Shown one piece after another: positions 41,943 to 50,604 of a DNA stretch of 64,000 bases (positions within the stretch are counted from its first letter, which is position 1; every line of letters starts with the position of its first letter). Origin of the DNA: a virus. The DNA lies in IMG/VR virus record IMGVR_UViG_3300032296_003821, positions 1-64,000 of that record; one strand, 5' to 3'. The position numbers were made by a program, and so were the translations under genes. Below the pieces are notes generated by a model, which saw nothing but the letters and a program-made list of their open reading frames with translations, did no database searches and had not been told where the DNA came from.

Positions 41943-42806
41943 ATGCAAGTTAAACATTCAAAGTATAAAAACACGGGTATCCTCTTTGAACTTTTGGTTC
42001 GCCAGATCACCACAGACACACTGGATGGAAAGGATTCTCCGGCTAAAGATATACTTAAAAAATATTTCGTTAAGTCGGAATTGGGTCGTGAGTATAAGTT
42101 ATATGAAACGTTACTTAAAAGAACATCATTAACTGAAGGTAAAGCAAACGTTGTAGTAGATACATTAATCGAATCTTCTAAAACATTAAATAGAGGAGCT
42201 ATTAAACGTCAGAAATACAATCTGATCAGCGAGATCCAAAAATATTATGATTTAAACGAGTTTTTTAATCATAAGCTACCAAACTATAAAATGTTTGCTG
42301 CATTCTATACGTTGACTGAAATTGCAAACGCCCAACACACTGTTGACCCTGATCAAGCTATCAACAATAAAGTAACTATTTTAGAGCATTTAACTGCTGC
42401 TAAAATTGAAGAAAATAAAGTACGTGATGAGGTAATGGGTGAATTTGAAAAAGCCGATAAAGACGTTCGTTTTTTAGCATATAAAATGGTATTAGAAAGC
42501 TTTAATACAAAATATAACGACCTACATCCACGTCAAAAAGAAATTCTTAAAGAATTTATTACTTCGGTTGACAATAAACCACGTTTAAAAGAATTTTACA
42601 CTGCCAAGGTAGTTGAAATTAAAGAAGAATTAGCTAAACTCAATGCTAAAACTAAAAACGAAGTAACCAAAATTAAAATCAACGAAATCATCAACATTAT
42701 CCAGATACCTGCTAAAACAGCTAAAATTACTGATAATGATTTAGTTGACTTGTTACAGTATTATGATTTAATCAACGAGTTAGAAACTGTAAATGGAAAA
42801 AATTAA
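41943..42806 (+). CDS. conserved head-operon protein, 287 aa
   Basis: All-helical and basic. The opening KHSKYKNTGILFELLVRQIT is a segment I recall in T4-superfamily phages at the same position between portal and protease. L63-T-E65 before G66 is a possible prohead-protease site. In T4 this position holds gp67 and gp68, small scaffold-core proteins, but this one is larger and not clearly related. A scaffold, core or packaged role is likely. It overlaps the next gene by 14 bp. Confidence 0.65.
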   Translation: MQVKHSKYKNTGILFELLVRQITTDTLDGKDSPAKDILKKYFVKSELGREYKLYETLLKRTSLTEGKANVVVDTLIESSKTLNRGAIKRQKYNLISEIQKYYDLNEFFNHKLPNYKMFAAFYTLTEIANAQHTVDPDQAINNKVTILEHLTAAKIEENKVRDEVMGEFEKADKDVRFLAYKMVLESFNTKYNDLHPRQKEILKEFITSVDNKPRLKEFYTAKVVEIKEELAKLNAKTKNEVTKIKINEIINIIQIPAKTAKITDNDLVDLLQYYDLINELETVNGKN

Positions 42807-43296
42807 AGAAATAATTCGCAAGAAACTAGCAGAAATGAGCGCTACCGGAATGGGTGGTGCTTCGTTTTCTCCTGGTCAAGGAATGAATTATGCTACTCCA
42901 AAAGCATTTAAAAAAACAAAAAATATTAAAGAAGGTCCTGGAGCTAGTTTAGGAATGGGTCCAAGTGCTGGTTCCGAAGGTGTAAAAGATAATGCTTACG
43001 TAAAACAATTCAAATATAAACTAGTACCTAAGAAAATTAAAGGATCTGGTTTAGAAGTTAAGCAACTTTGGGAAGATGAAACATTAAACGAAATGAATGA
43101 CGTTCAAAAAAGACGCATTGCTTCGTTAGACGAGATTGAAAAATTAATGAACGAAATTCAACCACTTGTTTCAAACGCAAAAAATGAGACAATTGAATTA
43201 TATGGTGGAAATGCTGGTTCATATGATATCAATAAACCAATCGAAATAGTTTTAAGCTATTTAAAAGAAATAAAACAACTCTTATCAGAAAAATAA
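42793..43296 (+). CDS. tagged head-operon protein, 167 aa
   Basis: MEKIKEIIRKKLAEMS is a tag-like N-terminal helix ending with an LAE motif. A Gly-rich linker (ATGMGGASFSPGQGMNY) and a basic middle (FKYKLVPKKIKG) follow. The C-terminal 65 residues form a helical hairpin (KRRIASLDEIEKLMNEIQ). It may be a core or internal protein. A 1-bp overlap (TAATG) joins it to the next gene. Confidence 0.6.
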   Translation: MEKIKEIIRKKLAEMSATGMGGASFSPGQGMNYATPKAFKKTKNIKEGPGASLGMGPSAGSEGVKDNAYVKQFKYKLVPKKIKGSGLEVKQLWEDETLNEMNDVQKRRIASLDEIEKLMNEIQPLVSNAKNETIELYGGNAGSYDINKPIEIVLSYLKEIKQLLSEK

Positions 43297-45143
43297 TGAA
43301 AAAGACATTACAAGATCAGTATTTGTTAATCAAAGAAGGTAAAGGACACGTTGGTGTTTTCCTTACAGAAGCAAAGCGTCAATTCCCAAATATCGTACGC
43401 AATGCTGCTACATTTGATGAAGCAGTAGCATCACTTAAGACCAAAAACATCATCTCAGAAAATGTAATTTCTGTAATGCCTGCTATGATGGATCGTCCTA
43501 AAAAAGAATCTTATGAAACTGCGTTTGAAGCATTCTTAGCTGAAGCAAAAAAGAAAAACGAAGACGAAAAAGTTAAAGCAGAAGAAAAAAAAGTTTCTAA
43601 ACCTGTAGAAGAAGATCTTGCCCATAACTACGATAATTCAGATGATAAGAATCCTGACAATATGATCTTTGGTCAAATTATGATGGGTTATTATGCTGAA
43701 ATGAAAGATCCTAAAAATGCTAATAAGACGATGCAAGAACTTAAAGACATCGTATTTAAAAACTTAGAAAAAGACCCAATTTACTATACAAAAAATGGTC
43801 AATTTGGTGTTAAAGATTTAGGATATGTAACTGAAGCACCTGGTTTGGGTGAGCCAAAAGAAGCTAAAGGTAAATACAAATCATCTGGATACGGTGACTT
43901 AAAAGAAGGTGTAGAAAAATTTAAGTCGGATGTTAAAGATGCTGTAACTAAAAAAAAAGATAGCAAATTTACTGATGAAGAAATTAAAGCTAAACTAAAA
44001 CAAAAACGTGAAGCTGAACTTAAGCGTAGAAAAGAAGCAGGTGAATCACTTGAAGAAATTGCATTGCGTGAAGTAGTTCAAAATATGATTTTTGAAGAAT
44101 TGAATTCTGAAGAATTTGAAGATACTCTTTTTAGACTTGAACAACCACATTTAAGTGATAAAGAAGCTTTAACCACAATTCAAAAAATATATGCTCGTCA
44201 CAGTCAAGGACTTAATTCAATTTCTCAAAATATAGAAGAAAGTGATGTTGATGAAGCATATCAATTGGTAAACATTAATCCTGTAAAAAGCGATAAAGAA
44301 AGGGGTGAAAGAGAACCACAACCTTTCAAAATGTCTTATATTGATCCTTCAGTAGTAGATTCACTTACTAAAAACCAACACTTAAGAATCCTTAGAAGCC
44401 CATCTGACCCAGAAAACATTACACTCGCTATTCGTGCTAGATTGGTCCCAACATCTGCTAAAAATTTAGGAAAAACTACAGATAATTTAAATAAACTTCC
44501 ATTAGATATTCCATCAGATTTTAAAAACTTTTTAACTGATACAAACAATATTTCTGGAGAAAAACAACTTCCAACAAGAGAAGGTGTTGCTGAATTGTAT
44601 AAAGTACTTAGCAATGCTACTTTAAATAAAAATGGTAGTCTTGTATTGAAGGTTCCAAACCCAAATTACGAAAAATCACCTGAATCTTTAAAAGAAAGTG
44701 TTGAAAAGGATTTAGCAGATATCAACAAAGAAGCAGAACACGAAGTTCTACAAGCTAAATTAGACAAAATTGACGCTCTAATCGACCATAGACGTTCTAA
44801 ACTTTCAAAACTTGACGAGGATGAGGATATGAAAGCCTTAACTGACAAGAAAAAAGTTAAAGAACTTGAAAAAGACATTAAAAAACTAGAGGTAGCTCGT
44901 AAAAAAGTTGAAAAAATGATGTCGAAATTTAAAGGTAAAAAAGCAGCCTCTAAAGAAGTAATTGACGAAATGGAAGATGAACCATCAACTGAATATCTAG
45001 AATATAAAGAAGATGCTGAAAATCGTTACGACGCTGGAGAAAGCATCGATTCAATCCTTGGCAACTATAACAATATCTCTCAAGATATGAAAGATATGTT
45101 ACGTAATGATCTAGAAGGTAAAATGGACGGAATGGATTATTAA
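43296..45143 (+). CDS. large charged head-core protein candidate, 615 aa
   Basis: Very rich in Lys/Glu and helical. The N-terminus MKKTLQDQYLLIKEGKGHVG carries I12-K-E14 before G15 and L23-T-E25 before A26, both gp21-type sites. Residues 110-160 look like a folded domain (NMIFGQIMMGYYAEMKDPKN). The C-terminal third is a long coiled coil (LDKIDALIDHRRSKLSKLDE, KKVKELEKDIKKLE). It lies directly upstream of gp21. Scaffold-core or packaged-internal protein are both possible; it is not recognised. Confidence 0.6.
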   Translation: MKKTLQDQYLLIKEGKGHVGVFLTEAKRQFPNIVRNAATFDEAVASLKTKNIISENVISVMPAMMDRPKKESYETAFEAFLAEAKKKNEDEKVKAEEKKVSKPVEEDLAHNYDNSDDKNPDNMIFGQIMMGYYAEMKDPKNANKTMQELKDIVFKNLEKDPIYYTKNGQFGVKDLGYVTEAPGLGEPKEAKGKYKSSGYGDLKEGVEKFKSDVKDAVTKKKDSKFTDEEIKAKLKQKREAELKRRKEAGESLEEIALREVVQNMIFEELNSEEFEDTLFRLEQPHLSDKEALTTIQKIYARHSQGLNSISQNIEESDVDEAYQLVNINPVKSDKERGEREPQPFKMSYIDPSVVDSLTKNQHLRILRSPSDPENITLAIRARLVPTSAKNLGKTTDNLNKLPLDIPSDFKNFLTDTNNISGEKQLPTREGVAELYKVLSNATLNKNGSLVLKVPNPNYEKSPESLKESVEKDLADINKEAEHEVLQAKLDKIDALIDHRRSKLSKLDEDEDMKALTDKKKVKELEKDIKKLEVARKKVEKMMSKFKGKKAASKEVIDEMEDEPSTEYLEYKEDAENRYDAGESIDSILGNYNNISQDMKDMLRNDLEGKMDGMDY

Positions 45144-45144
45144 T

Positions 45145-45777
45145 ATGAGCAAACAACTTTTAATAGAAACCAGACATTTTGATCCAAAACCAATGAAATT
45201 GGTTGAGGGTATGAGCAAAAGCGGTAACGTTTTTGTTGAAGGGATATTGGCTACTGTAGAGGTAAAAAATGGAAATGGTCGCTATTACAAACGTGAATTG
45301 TGGGAACGCGAAATTGATAACTTTACACGCAAAATCCAAATGAAATCTACCGAAACGGTAGGTGAGTTGGATCATCCTGATTCGCAAGTAATCAACCTTA
45401 AAAACGCATCTCATGCTATACGTGAAGTATGGTGGAGAGGGGATGAAATTTGGGGTAAAGTAGAAATATTCTCTGATATGGGTGATTTAGGCACTACATC
45501 AGGTCGTATTGCAGGTGCATTAGTCAAAAATGGCTTAATCATTGGTATTTCTTCTCGTGGAATGGGTTCCCTAAAACAAATGGGTGAGGTAATGGAAGTA
45601 CAAGACGACTTTGAATTACTTACTTGGGATTTAGTTTCCAACCCATCTAACCCAGATTCATGGATGAAAAATGGTGCTTTAAATGAATCAAGATCAACAT
45701 ATTTGCATGATTACGCACGTACAAATTCAATAGTTACTGAAATATTATGTGCTAAAGGTACATGTCCGATATTTTAA
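45145..45777 (+). CDS. 21: prohead core protease (gp21)
   Basis: 210 residues; T4 gp21 is 212. The conserved catalytic elements are visible: H77 in GELDHPDS and Ser in LIIGISSRGMGS (136-137), with the WDLVSNPSNPDSW segment near 161-173. In T4 it cleaves the scaffold and capsid proteins after Glu in (L/I)-x-E sites, then self-destructs. Matching LxE sites occur in many proteins of this window. A terminator follows directly. Confidence 0.93.
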   Translation: MSKQLLIETRHFDPKPMKLVEGMSKSGNVFVEGILATVEVKNGNGRYYKRELWEREIDNFTRKIQMKSTETVGELDHPDSQVINLKNASHAIREVWWRGDEIWGKVEIFSDMGDLGTTSGRIAGALVKNGLIIGISSRGMGSLKQMGEVMEVQDDFELLTWDLVSNPSNPDSWMKNGALNESRSTYLHDYARTNSIVTEILCAKGTCPIF

Positions 45778-45799
45778 AACATGCAAACCGGTGAAAATT

Positions 45800-45826
45800 A
45801 GCCCTCTTTTTGAGGGCTTTTTTTTT
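45800..45826 (+). terminator. intrinsic terminator after gp21
   Basis: AGCCCTC (45800-45806) pairs with GAGGGCT (45812-45818) around a TTTTT loop and is followed by a run of T residues. It separates the protease from the scaffold and capsid genes. Confidence 0.9.
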
Positions 45827-45869
45827 CTTTGCGACTTTGAGTATATCAACACATATATATAACTCGAAT

Positions 45870-45937
45870 ATGCCACCCCCCCTCACATCTTATGTGGCAT
45901 CGATATAAAAAATTCTATTACGTTTCTTAATAAACGT
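45870..45937 (+). promoter_or_regulatory. structured leader of the scaffold/capsid transcript
   Basis: About 140 bases separate the terminator from gp22. A 7-bp stem ATGCCAC (45870-45876) / GTGGCAT (45894-45900) encloses a C-rich 17-base loop. A second 6-bp stem ACGTTT (45920-45925) / AAACGT (45932-45937) follows. No ATATTTATAA motif or ORF is visible. This unusually long leader may set the high expression of scaffold and capsid. Confidence 0.4.
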
Positions 45938-45965
45938 ATTTTCCCAACAAAATAATTTAGGAAAA

Positions 45966-47264
45966 ATGGCAACAAACAGAGACTTGCTCAAAGAAGCAAT
46001 TGCTGATGCTAAAGCTGTTAAAGAAACCGCTATCGCAAACGCAAAAGCAGCTCTAGAAGAAGCCTTCACACCTCAATTGAAAACAATGTTCGCTGCAAAA
46101 CTCCAAGAAATGGAAAAAGAAGAACTCGAAGAAGAAGGATTTGGTAAAGCCAATGCCGATTCAGACGAAGGATTCAGCCAAGGAATGGATGAAAAAGCAT
46201 TAGACGAATATGCAGAACTACAACCAGATAGAGATATAGATGGTGATGGTGATGTAGATGCTCAAGATGCAGCAATGATGGAAATTGATTTGGAAGAGCT
46301 TTTACGCGAGCTAGAAGAAGAGGAAACAGCGGAAGGCCTTTACGAAGCCGAAGAAGAGGAAGAAGAATCTGAAGAAGAGGAAGAAGAATCTGAAGAAGGT
46401 GAAGACGAAGGTGAACCACTTGACCTCGAAGACATGACCGATGAGGATCTTAAATCAATGATTGAAGATGTTATCAAAGACATGATCGAAGCAGGCGAAC
46501 TCGAAGCTGGCCACGAAGGTGGTGAAGAAGAGGAAGCTGAAGAAACAGGCATAGAAGACGAAGAAGAAGTCGACTTAGCAGAACTTTTAAGAGAAATTGA
46601 AGAAATGGAAGAAATGAAAGAACCAGTTGATGAACTTTTTGGTATTAAATCAAGAGCTGTCAGAGACTTTGAAAGAGCAAACCCAGGTTTACTCGACAAA
46701 GTTAAATCAGCTCAAGATGAAAAATCCAAAATTTCCATGATGAAAGATGCTATGGATAAATTTAGAGCAGATTACATCAGAGATACTAAAAGCCCAGGTG
46801 TAGCCAATGCCGCAGTAGCTAGAGTGTGGGAATATGTAGGAGTTGAACCTGCTACTATTCCATCATCATCAGGAGATACAGCAGCAGGAATGTTAGGCCA
46901 AAGAGAATCTATGGAACCTGAATTGGCTGAAGCATTGAAAACTATTGAAGCTCTTAAGTCTGAATTGAACGAAATCAATTTGTTAAATGCTAAATTGCTT
47001 TATACAAATAAAATCTTCAAAGCTAAAAACTTAAACGAAAACCAAAAAGTGAAAGTGTTGAGTTCTTTTGACAAAGCAACAACTGTAGGTGAAGTTAAGA
47101 TGGTATTTGAAACTTTAAATGAGGGAATCAAAGTTTCTAAAAATACAATCAAAGAAAACCTAGGTAGTGCTTCAAAAGCAATGGTAACACCTAACGCTAA
47201 AAAACCAATCGTAGAGTCAAACGATGCATTCTTACGTATGCAAAAATTGGCAGGATTACTTTAA
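45966..47264 (+). CDS. 22: prohead core scaffold protein (gp22-like)
   Basis: 432 residues; T4 gp22 is 269. Very acidic and helical, rich in Glu runs (about 115-215), with a C-terminal coiled coil (ELAEALKTIEALKSELNEI) and the ending NDAFLRMQKLAGLL typical of T4-superfamily scaffolds. A calcium-loop-like sequence DRDIDGDGDVDAQD lies at 88-101. It sits between gp21 and gp23 as in T4. It should form the prohead core and be degraded by gp21. The acidic segment is much enlarged. Confidence 0.85.
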   Translation: MATNRDLLKEAIADAKAVKETAIANAKAALEEAFTPQLKTMFAAKLQEMEKEELEEEGFGKANADSDEGFSQGMDEKALDEYAELQPDRDIDGDGDVDAQDAAMMEIDLEELLRELEEEETAEGLYEAEEEEEESEEEEEESEEGEDEGEPLDLEDMTDEDLKSMIEDVIKDMIEAGELEAGHEGGEEEEAEETGIEDEEEVDLAELLREIEEMEEMKEPVDELFGIKSRAVRDFERANPGLLDKVKSAQDEKSKISMMKDAMDKFRADYIRDTKSPGVANAAVARVWEYVGVEPATIPSSSGDTAAGMLGQRESMEPELAEALKTIEALKSELNEINLLNAKLLYTNKIFKAKNLNENQKVKVLSSFDKATTVGEVKMVFETLNEGIKVSKNTIKENLGSASKAMVTPNAKKPIVESNDAFLRMQKLAGLL

Positions 47265-47292
47265 TTAATTTAATAAAAAACAAAAACAGAAA

Positions 47293-48990
47293 ATGTCAAA
47301 CATTAATTCTCTTTTAGAAAGCGCAGCTGGCAGTTGGAAAAACATGCAAAGCGACGCAGCTCGTATGGCCGCAAAATGGGGCAAAACGGGTCTTTTGGAA
47401 GGATTGAGCACAGAAGTTGAGAAAAACAACATGGCTTTGATCCTCGAAAACCAAGCAAAACAACTTGTTGTTGAGCAATCTTCTACAAACGTAGGTGGTG
47501 CTACCTTTACAGTAGGTCAAGGTGAGCAGTGGGCTGGTGTAGCTCTTCCATTGGTACGTAAAGTATTCGGTTCTTTATCATCTAAAGAATTCGTTTCTGT
47601 ACAACCAATGAATTTGCCTTCTGGTCTAGTATTCTTCTTAGATTTCCAATATGGTGATGCTAACGGTAAAATTGCTCCTACTGGTCCATTTGGTCCTGGT
47701 GGTGATACTTACGGTGCTACTTCATCTATGTATGGTAACACAAACCCAGCTAATGGTGGTGACCCAACTAACGGTTTATATGGTGCAGGTCGTTTTGCAT
47801 ACTCAATCAACCAATTCTCAGCTTCAGCAGTTACTACATGTACTACAGCTTCTTGGTCTGATGTTGAATATAATTCTGACTTATCATCTTCTATCGCTGC
47901 TGGTTACTGGACTAAAGTTGCAGTTCCTGTAACTTCATTATCTGGTTCAGACCTTAAAGGTGTTCGTGCATTCGTAGTAGCTTCAGGTTCAGTAGTAACT
48001 CCAACTCAACAAGCTAAATACCTTCCACAGTATACTTACACTGATGGTACTAATGTATACTTTATTGCAACTGGTTCAGTTAACACTGCTAACCTTCCAT
48101 TGAATGGTGGTACTAACACAGTATTCTACAACCTTCAACCAGCTGACAACTACCGTGGTGATTTTGAAGATCAATCATCTGCAAATCGTGGTGGTTATCC
48201 AAATGCTAATTCTACATCTGCAGATCAATTAGCTATTCCACAAATCAACATCCAAATGAAATCTGAGGCTATTGTTGCTAAAACTCGCAAGTTGAAAGCA
48301 CAATGGACACCAGAATTCGCTCAAGATTTGAACGCATACCAATCTTTGGATGCTGAAGCTGAATTGACTTCAATCATGAGCGAGTACATTGCATTGGAAA
48401 TCGATCTTGAAGTATTGGATATGTTGATCCAAGACGCATCTGCAGCAGATGAGTACTGGTCAACTAAAAACAACAACTACTTGAATGCTGATAAAACAGC
48501 TTGGGAAAACAACGCTGGTTACTACAACACTCAAGGTCAGTGGTTCCAAACTTTAGGTACTAAAATGCAGAAAGTTTCTAACAAAATTCACCAAAAAACT
48601 CTACGTGGTGGTGCAAACTTCATCGTATGTGCTCCAAGTGTAGCAACTATCCTCGAGTCAATCCCAGGATTTGCTTCATCTTCTGATGGTGATGTAACTA
48701 AAGCTAGCTACGCATTCGGTATCCAGAAAGCTGGTCAAATGAACAACCGTTATACAGTTTACAAAAACCCTTACATGACTGAAAATGTAATGTTGATGGG
48801 TTATAGAGGATCACAATTCCTTGAAACTGGTGCGGTATTTGCTCCGTATGTTCCATTAATCATGACACCTCTTGTGTACGATCCAGATACATTTACTCCA
48901 CGTAAAGGACTCTTGACTCGTTACGCTAAGAAAATGATCCGTCCTGAATTCTTCGGTCGTATCTATGTTAACGATTTGAACGTACTTTAA
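47293..48990 (+). CDS. 23: major capsid protein (gp23)
   Basis: 565 residues; T4 gp23 is 521. HK97-fold capsid protein of the T4 type: N-terminal region with NVGGATFTVGQGE, MNLPSGLVFFLDFQYG, the long QINIQMKSEAIVAKTRKLKA helix region, a GGANFIVCAPSVATIL strand and a C-terminal FAPYVPLIMTPLVYDPD, RYAKKMIRPEFFGRI. A VVE site at 59-61 lies near where T4 gp23 is cut (Glu65). Codons are the best optimised in the window, fitting high expression. Confidence 0.96.
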   Translation: MSNINSLLESAAGSWKNMQSDAARMAAKWGKTGLLEGLSTEVEKNNMALILENQAKQLVVEQSSTNVGGATFTVGQGEQWAGVALPLVRKVFGSLSSKEFVSVQPMNLPSGLVFFLDFQYGDANGKIAPTGPFGPGGDTYGATSSMYGNTNPANGGDPTNGLYGAGRFAYSINQFSASAVTTCTTASWSDVEYNSDLSSSIAAGYWTKVAVPVTSLSGSDLKGVRAFVVASGSVVTPTQQAKYLPQYTYTDGTNVYFIATGSVNTANLPLNGGTNTVFYNLQPADNYRGDFEDQSSANRGGYPNANSTSADQLAIPQINIQMKSEAIVAKTRKLKAQWTPEFAQDLNAYQSLDAEAELTSIMSEYIALEIDLEVLDMLIQDASAADEYWSTKNNNYLNADKTAWENNAGYYNTQGQWFQTLGTKMQKVSNKIHQKTLRGGANFIVCAPSVATILESIPGFASSSDGDVTKASYAFGIQKAGQMNNRYTVYKNPYMTENVMLMGYRGSQFLETGAVFAPYVPLIMTPLVYDPDTFTPRKGLLTRYAKKMIRPEFFGRIYVNDLNVL

Positions 48991-49016
48991 TCGGTAGTAA
49001 ATAATCGAATATGAAG

Positions 49017-49039
49017 AGCCTGGCGAAAGCCAGGCTTTT
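49017..49039 (+). terminator. intrinsic terminator after gp23
   Basis: AGCCTGGC (49017-49024) pairs perfectly with GCCAGGCT (49029-49036) around a GAAA tetraloop and runs into TTTT. It ends the capsid transcript and makes the upstream start of the following frame (49011) implausible. Confidence 0.9.
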
Positions 49040-49052
49040 CTATTTTCTCCCA

Positions 49053-49062
49053 ATATTTATTA
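49053..49062 (+). promoter_or_regulatory. late-promoter-like ATATTTATTA
   Basis: A motif variant 14 bases before the chosen PhoH start at 49077, just after the terminator. Confidence 0.45.
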
Positions 49063-49076
49063 GCAAATATAGTTAT

Positions 49077-49775
49077 ATGACAGATTTTAACAGAACTCCT
49101 GAAGCGCAGGAAGTATTTAAAGCAAAAAGAAAACCAAAAGGTCCTATCAAGTTCAACATTCAATTGAATGAAGAACAAAAAACCGCTAAATCTAAAATTT
49201 TAACCAATACAGTAACCATATTACGTGGTAAAGCAGGTTCTGGTAAATCTTTATTAGCAGCTAACGTAGCACTTGATTTGTTATTTAGTCGTGAAATTGA
49301 AAAGATTATCATTACACGACCAACTGTAGTAGCAGGACAAGATATTGGTTTCCTACCAGGAGATGTTAATGAAAAATTAGCCCCATTTACTGCTCCAGTG
49401 TATGAAAATATGCACCGTTTATACAACAAAGATAAAATCGAAAAATGTATAGCAGATGGTGAAATTGAAATTGTACCTGTATCATTTATGCGAGGTAGAA
49501 ACTTTACTGATTGTTTAGTTGTAGTAGATGAAGCACAAAATTTAACAGACAATCAAACAGAACTTTTATTAACTCGTATATGCTCAGGTAGTAAAATGAT
49601 CTTTTGTGGTGATGGTGCTCAAATTGACTTGAAAGATAAGAAAACATCTGGGTTCGATGTTGTATGTAAACATATGAAAGAAGTACCTGGATTTGAGGTA
49701 GTTACATTAGAGAGAAATCACAGACATCCAATAGTAGATGATATTTTAGAGGTATACAAATCTTTCAGAGGATAG
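49077..49775 (+). CDS. phoH: PhoH-like P-loop ATPase
   Basis: 232 residues from ATG 49077 (MTDFNRTPEA). An in-frame ATG at 49011 lies inside the terminator and is rejected. Walker A is GKAGSGKS (51-58), followed by IIITRPTVVAGQDIGFLPGD, Walker B LVVVDEAQN, and the sensor segment FCGDGAQIDL. PhoH-like proteins are common in phages; the family has RNA-linked ATPase/helicase-like activity, but the phage role is unsettled. It stands alone between a terminator and the fibre genes. Confidence 0.9.
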   Translation: MTDFNRTPEAQEVFKAKRKPKGPIKFNIQLNEEQKTAKSKILTNTVTILRGKAGSGKSLLAANVALDLLFSREIEKIIITRPTVVAGQDIGFLPGDVNEKLAPFTAPVYENMHRLYNKDKIEKCIADGEIEIVPVSFMRGRNFTDCLVVVDEAQNLTDNQTELLLTRICSGSKMIFCGDGAQIDLKDKKTSGFDVVCKHMKEVPGFEVVTLERNHRHPIVDDILEVYKSFRG

Positions 49776-49777
49776 CC

Positions 49778-49787
49778 ATATTTATAA
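49778..49787 (+). promoter_or_regulatory. late-promoter-like ATATTTATAAATA
   Basis: Exact TATAAATA within the motif, 11 bases before the ATG at 49799. Confidence 0.55.
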
Positions 49788-49798
49788 ATAAAAGATAA

Positions 49799-50287
49799 AT
49801 GGCTAATCTATATGTAACCATTACGGAAGAAATCACTCTCCCTAATACCACTACAGAAAAAACAACCACATTTAAAACTATATCGAACATTAATCAAATT
49901 GTTCGACGTGTAGATACCATTGCCACTACATTTAGTGGTTCAGGTATTGAAATTTTACGTTTTTGTGATAGTGAAGAAGAGCAAACAGGTGGTGCTTTTG
50001 TAAAATCAGATACACAGTATGTTAGAATTACCAATTTATCTACACAATATAATACTTTAATATATTTAATAGCTAATGATAACACTGAAAGTGCTATTTT
50101 TAGTTTAGATCCTGGAAAAACATTAATGTTAGGAGATGCTGATATTAATACTCCTTCAATTGGTGATTATGTAGTGGATGGATATGTAGATGAAACTTAT
50201 TATAGCCCATTAACCTATATCAGTTCAGTAAAAGCAAAAGCAATTTCAGGAAGTACACAATTAGAGTATTTTGTAGCATCAACTTAA
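49799..50287 (+). CDS. virion protein candidate, 162 aa
   Basis: Beta-rich. It opens NLYVTITEEITLPNTTT and has strands VRITNLSTQYNTLIYLI and SAIFSLDPGKTLMLGD. No membrane segment. It has its own late-promoter-like motif and sits between PhoH and the fibre genes, suggesting a head-decoration, neck or fibre component. Not recognised. Confidence 0.6.
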   Translation: MANLYVTITEEITLPNTTTEKTTTFKTISNINQIVRRVDTIATTFSGSGIEILRFCDSEEEQTGGAFVKSDTQYVRITNLSTQYNTLIYLIANDNTESAIFSLDPGKTLMLGDADINTPSIGDYVVDGYVDETYYSPLTYISSVKAKAISGSTQLEYFVAST

Positions 50288-50296
50288 TATTTATAA
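50287..50296 (+). promoter_or_regulatory. late-promoter-like ATATTTATAAATA
   Basis: The motif overlaps the end of the preceding gene and lies 10 bases before the ATG at 50307. Confidence 0.55.
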
Positions 50297-50306
50297 ATAA
50301 AAGAAA

Positions 50307-50585
50307 ATGGCAAATTTAACATTAAGAGCAGTAAAAGGTTCTCCACTTACCAATGCCGAATTGGATGGTAACTTTGAATATTTTACTGGGTCACACGCGA
50401 TAACAGGTTCATTAACAATAACTAATAATTTAACGGTAACAGGATCTACCTCACTTTCAGGTTCCCTCGCATTACCTCAATTATTAACTTTTGAATGTGT
50501 TGATAATGCAACAGCAGCAGCTGCAGGTGTTCCTGTAGGTGGGTTATATAGAAATGGTAATATTATTCAAATAAGAACAGCTTAA
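50307..50585 (+). CDS. short tail-fibre-type protein, 92 aa
   Basis: ANLTLRAVKGSPLTNAELDGNF is a fibre N-terminal module seen in several phage fibres. SHAITGSLTITNNLTVTGSTS is the Gly/Ser/Thr repeat of fibre shafts. It looks like a trimmed fibre consisting of anchor plus short shaft, possibly a connector to the next, longer fibre. The stop at 50583-50585 is genuine in this sequence. Confidence 0.65.
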   Translation: MANLTLRAVKGSPLTNAELDGNFEYFTGSHAITGSLTITNNLTVTGSTSLSGSLALPQLLTFECVDNATAAAAGVPVGGLYRNGNIIQIRTA

Positions 50586-50604
50586 CCCTTTAAAACTTTA
50601 TAAA

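Noticed and set aside
46340-46699. 119-residue - strand Ser-rich frame in gp22
   Set aside because: Antisense to GAA/GAG-rich acidic codons, which always give open Ser/Phe frames.
49011-49076. Upstream start of the PhoH frame
   Set aside because: The extension begins inside a perfect terminator hairpin and before the ATATTTATTA motif; ATG 49077 is adopted.
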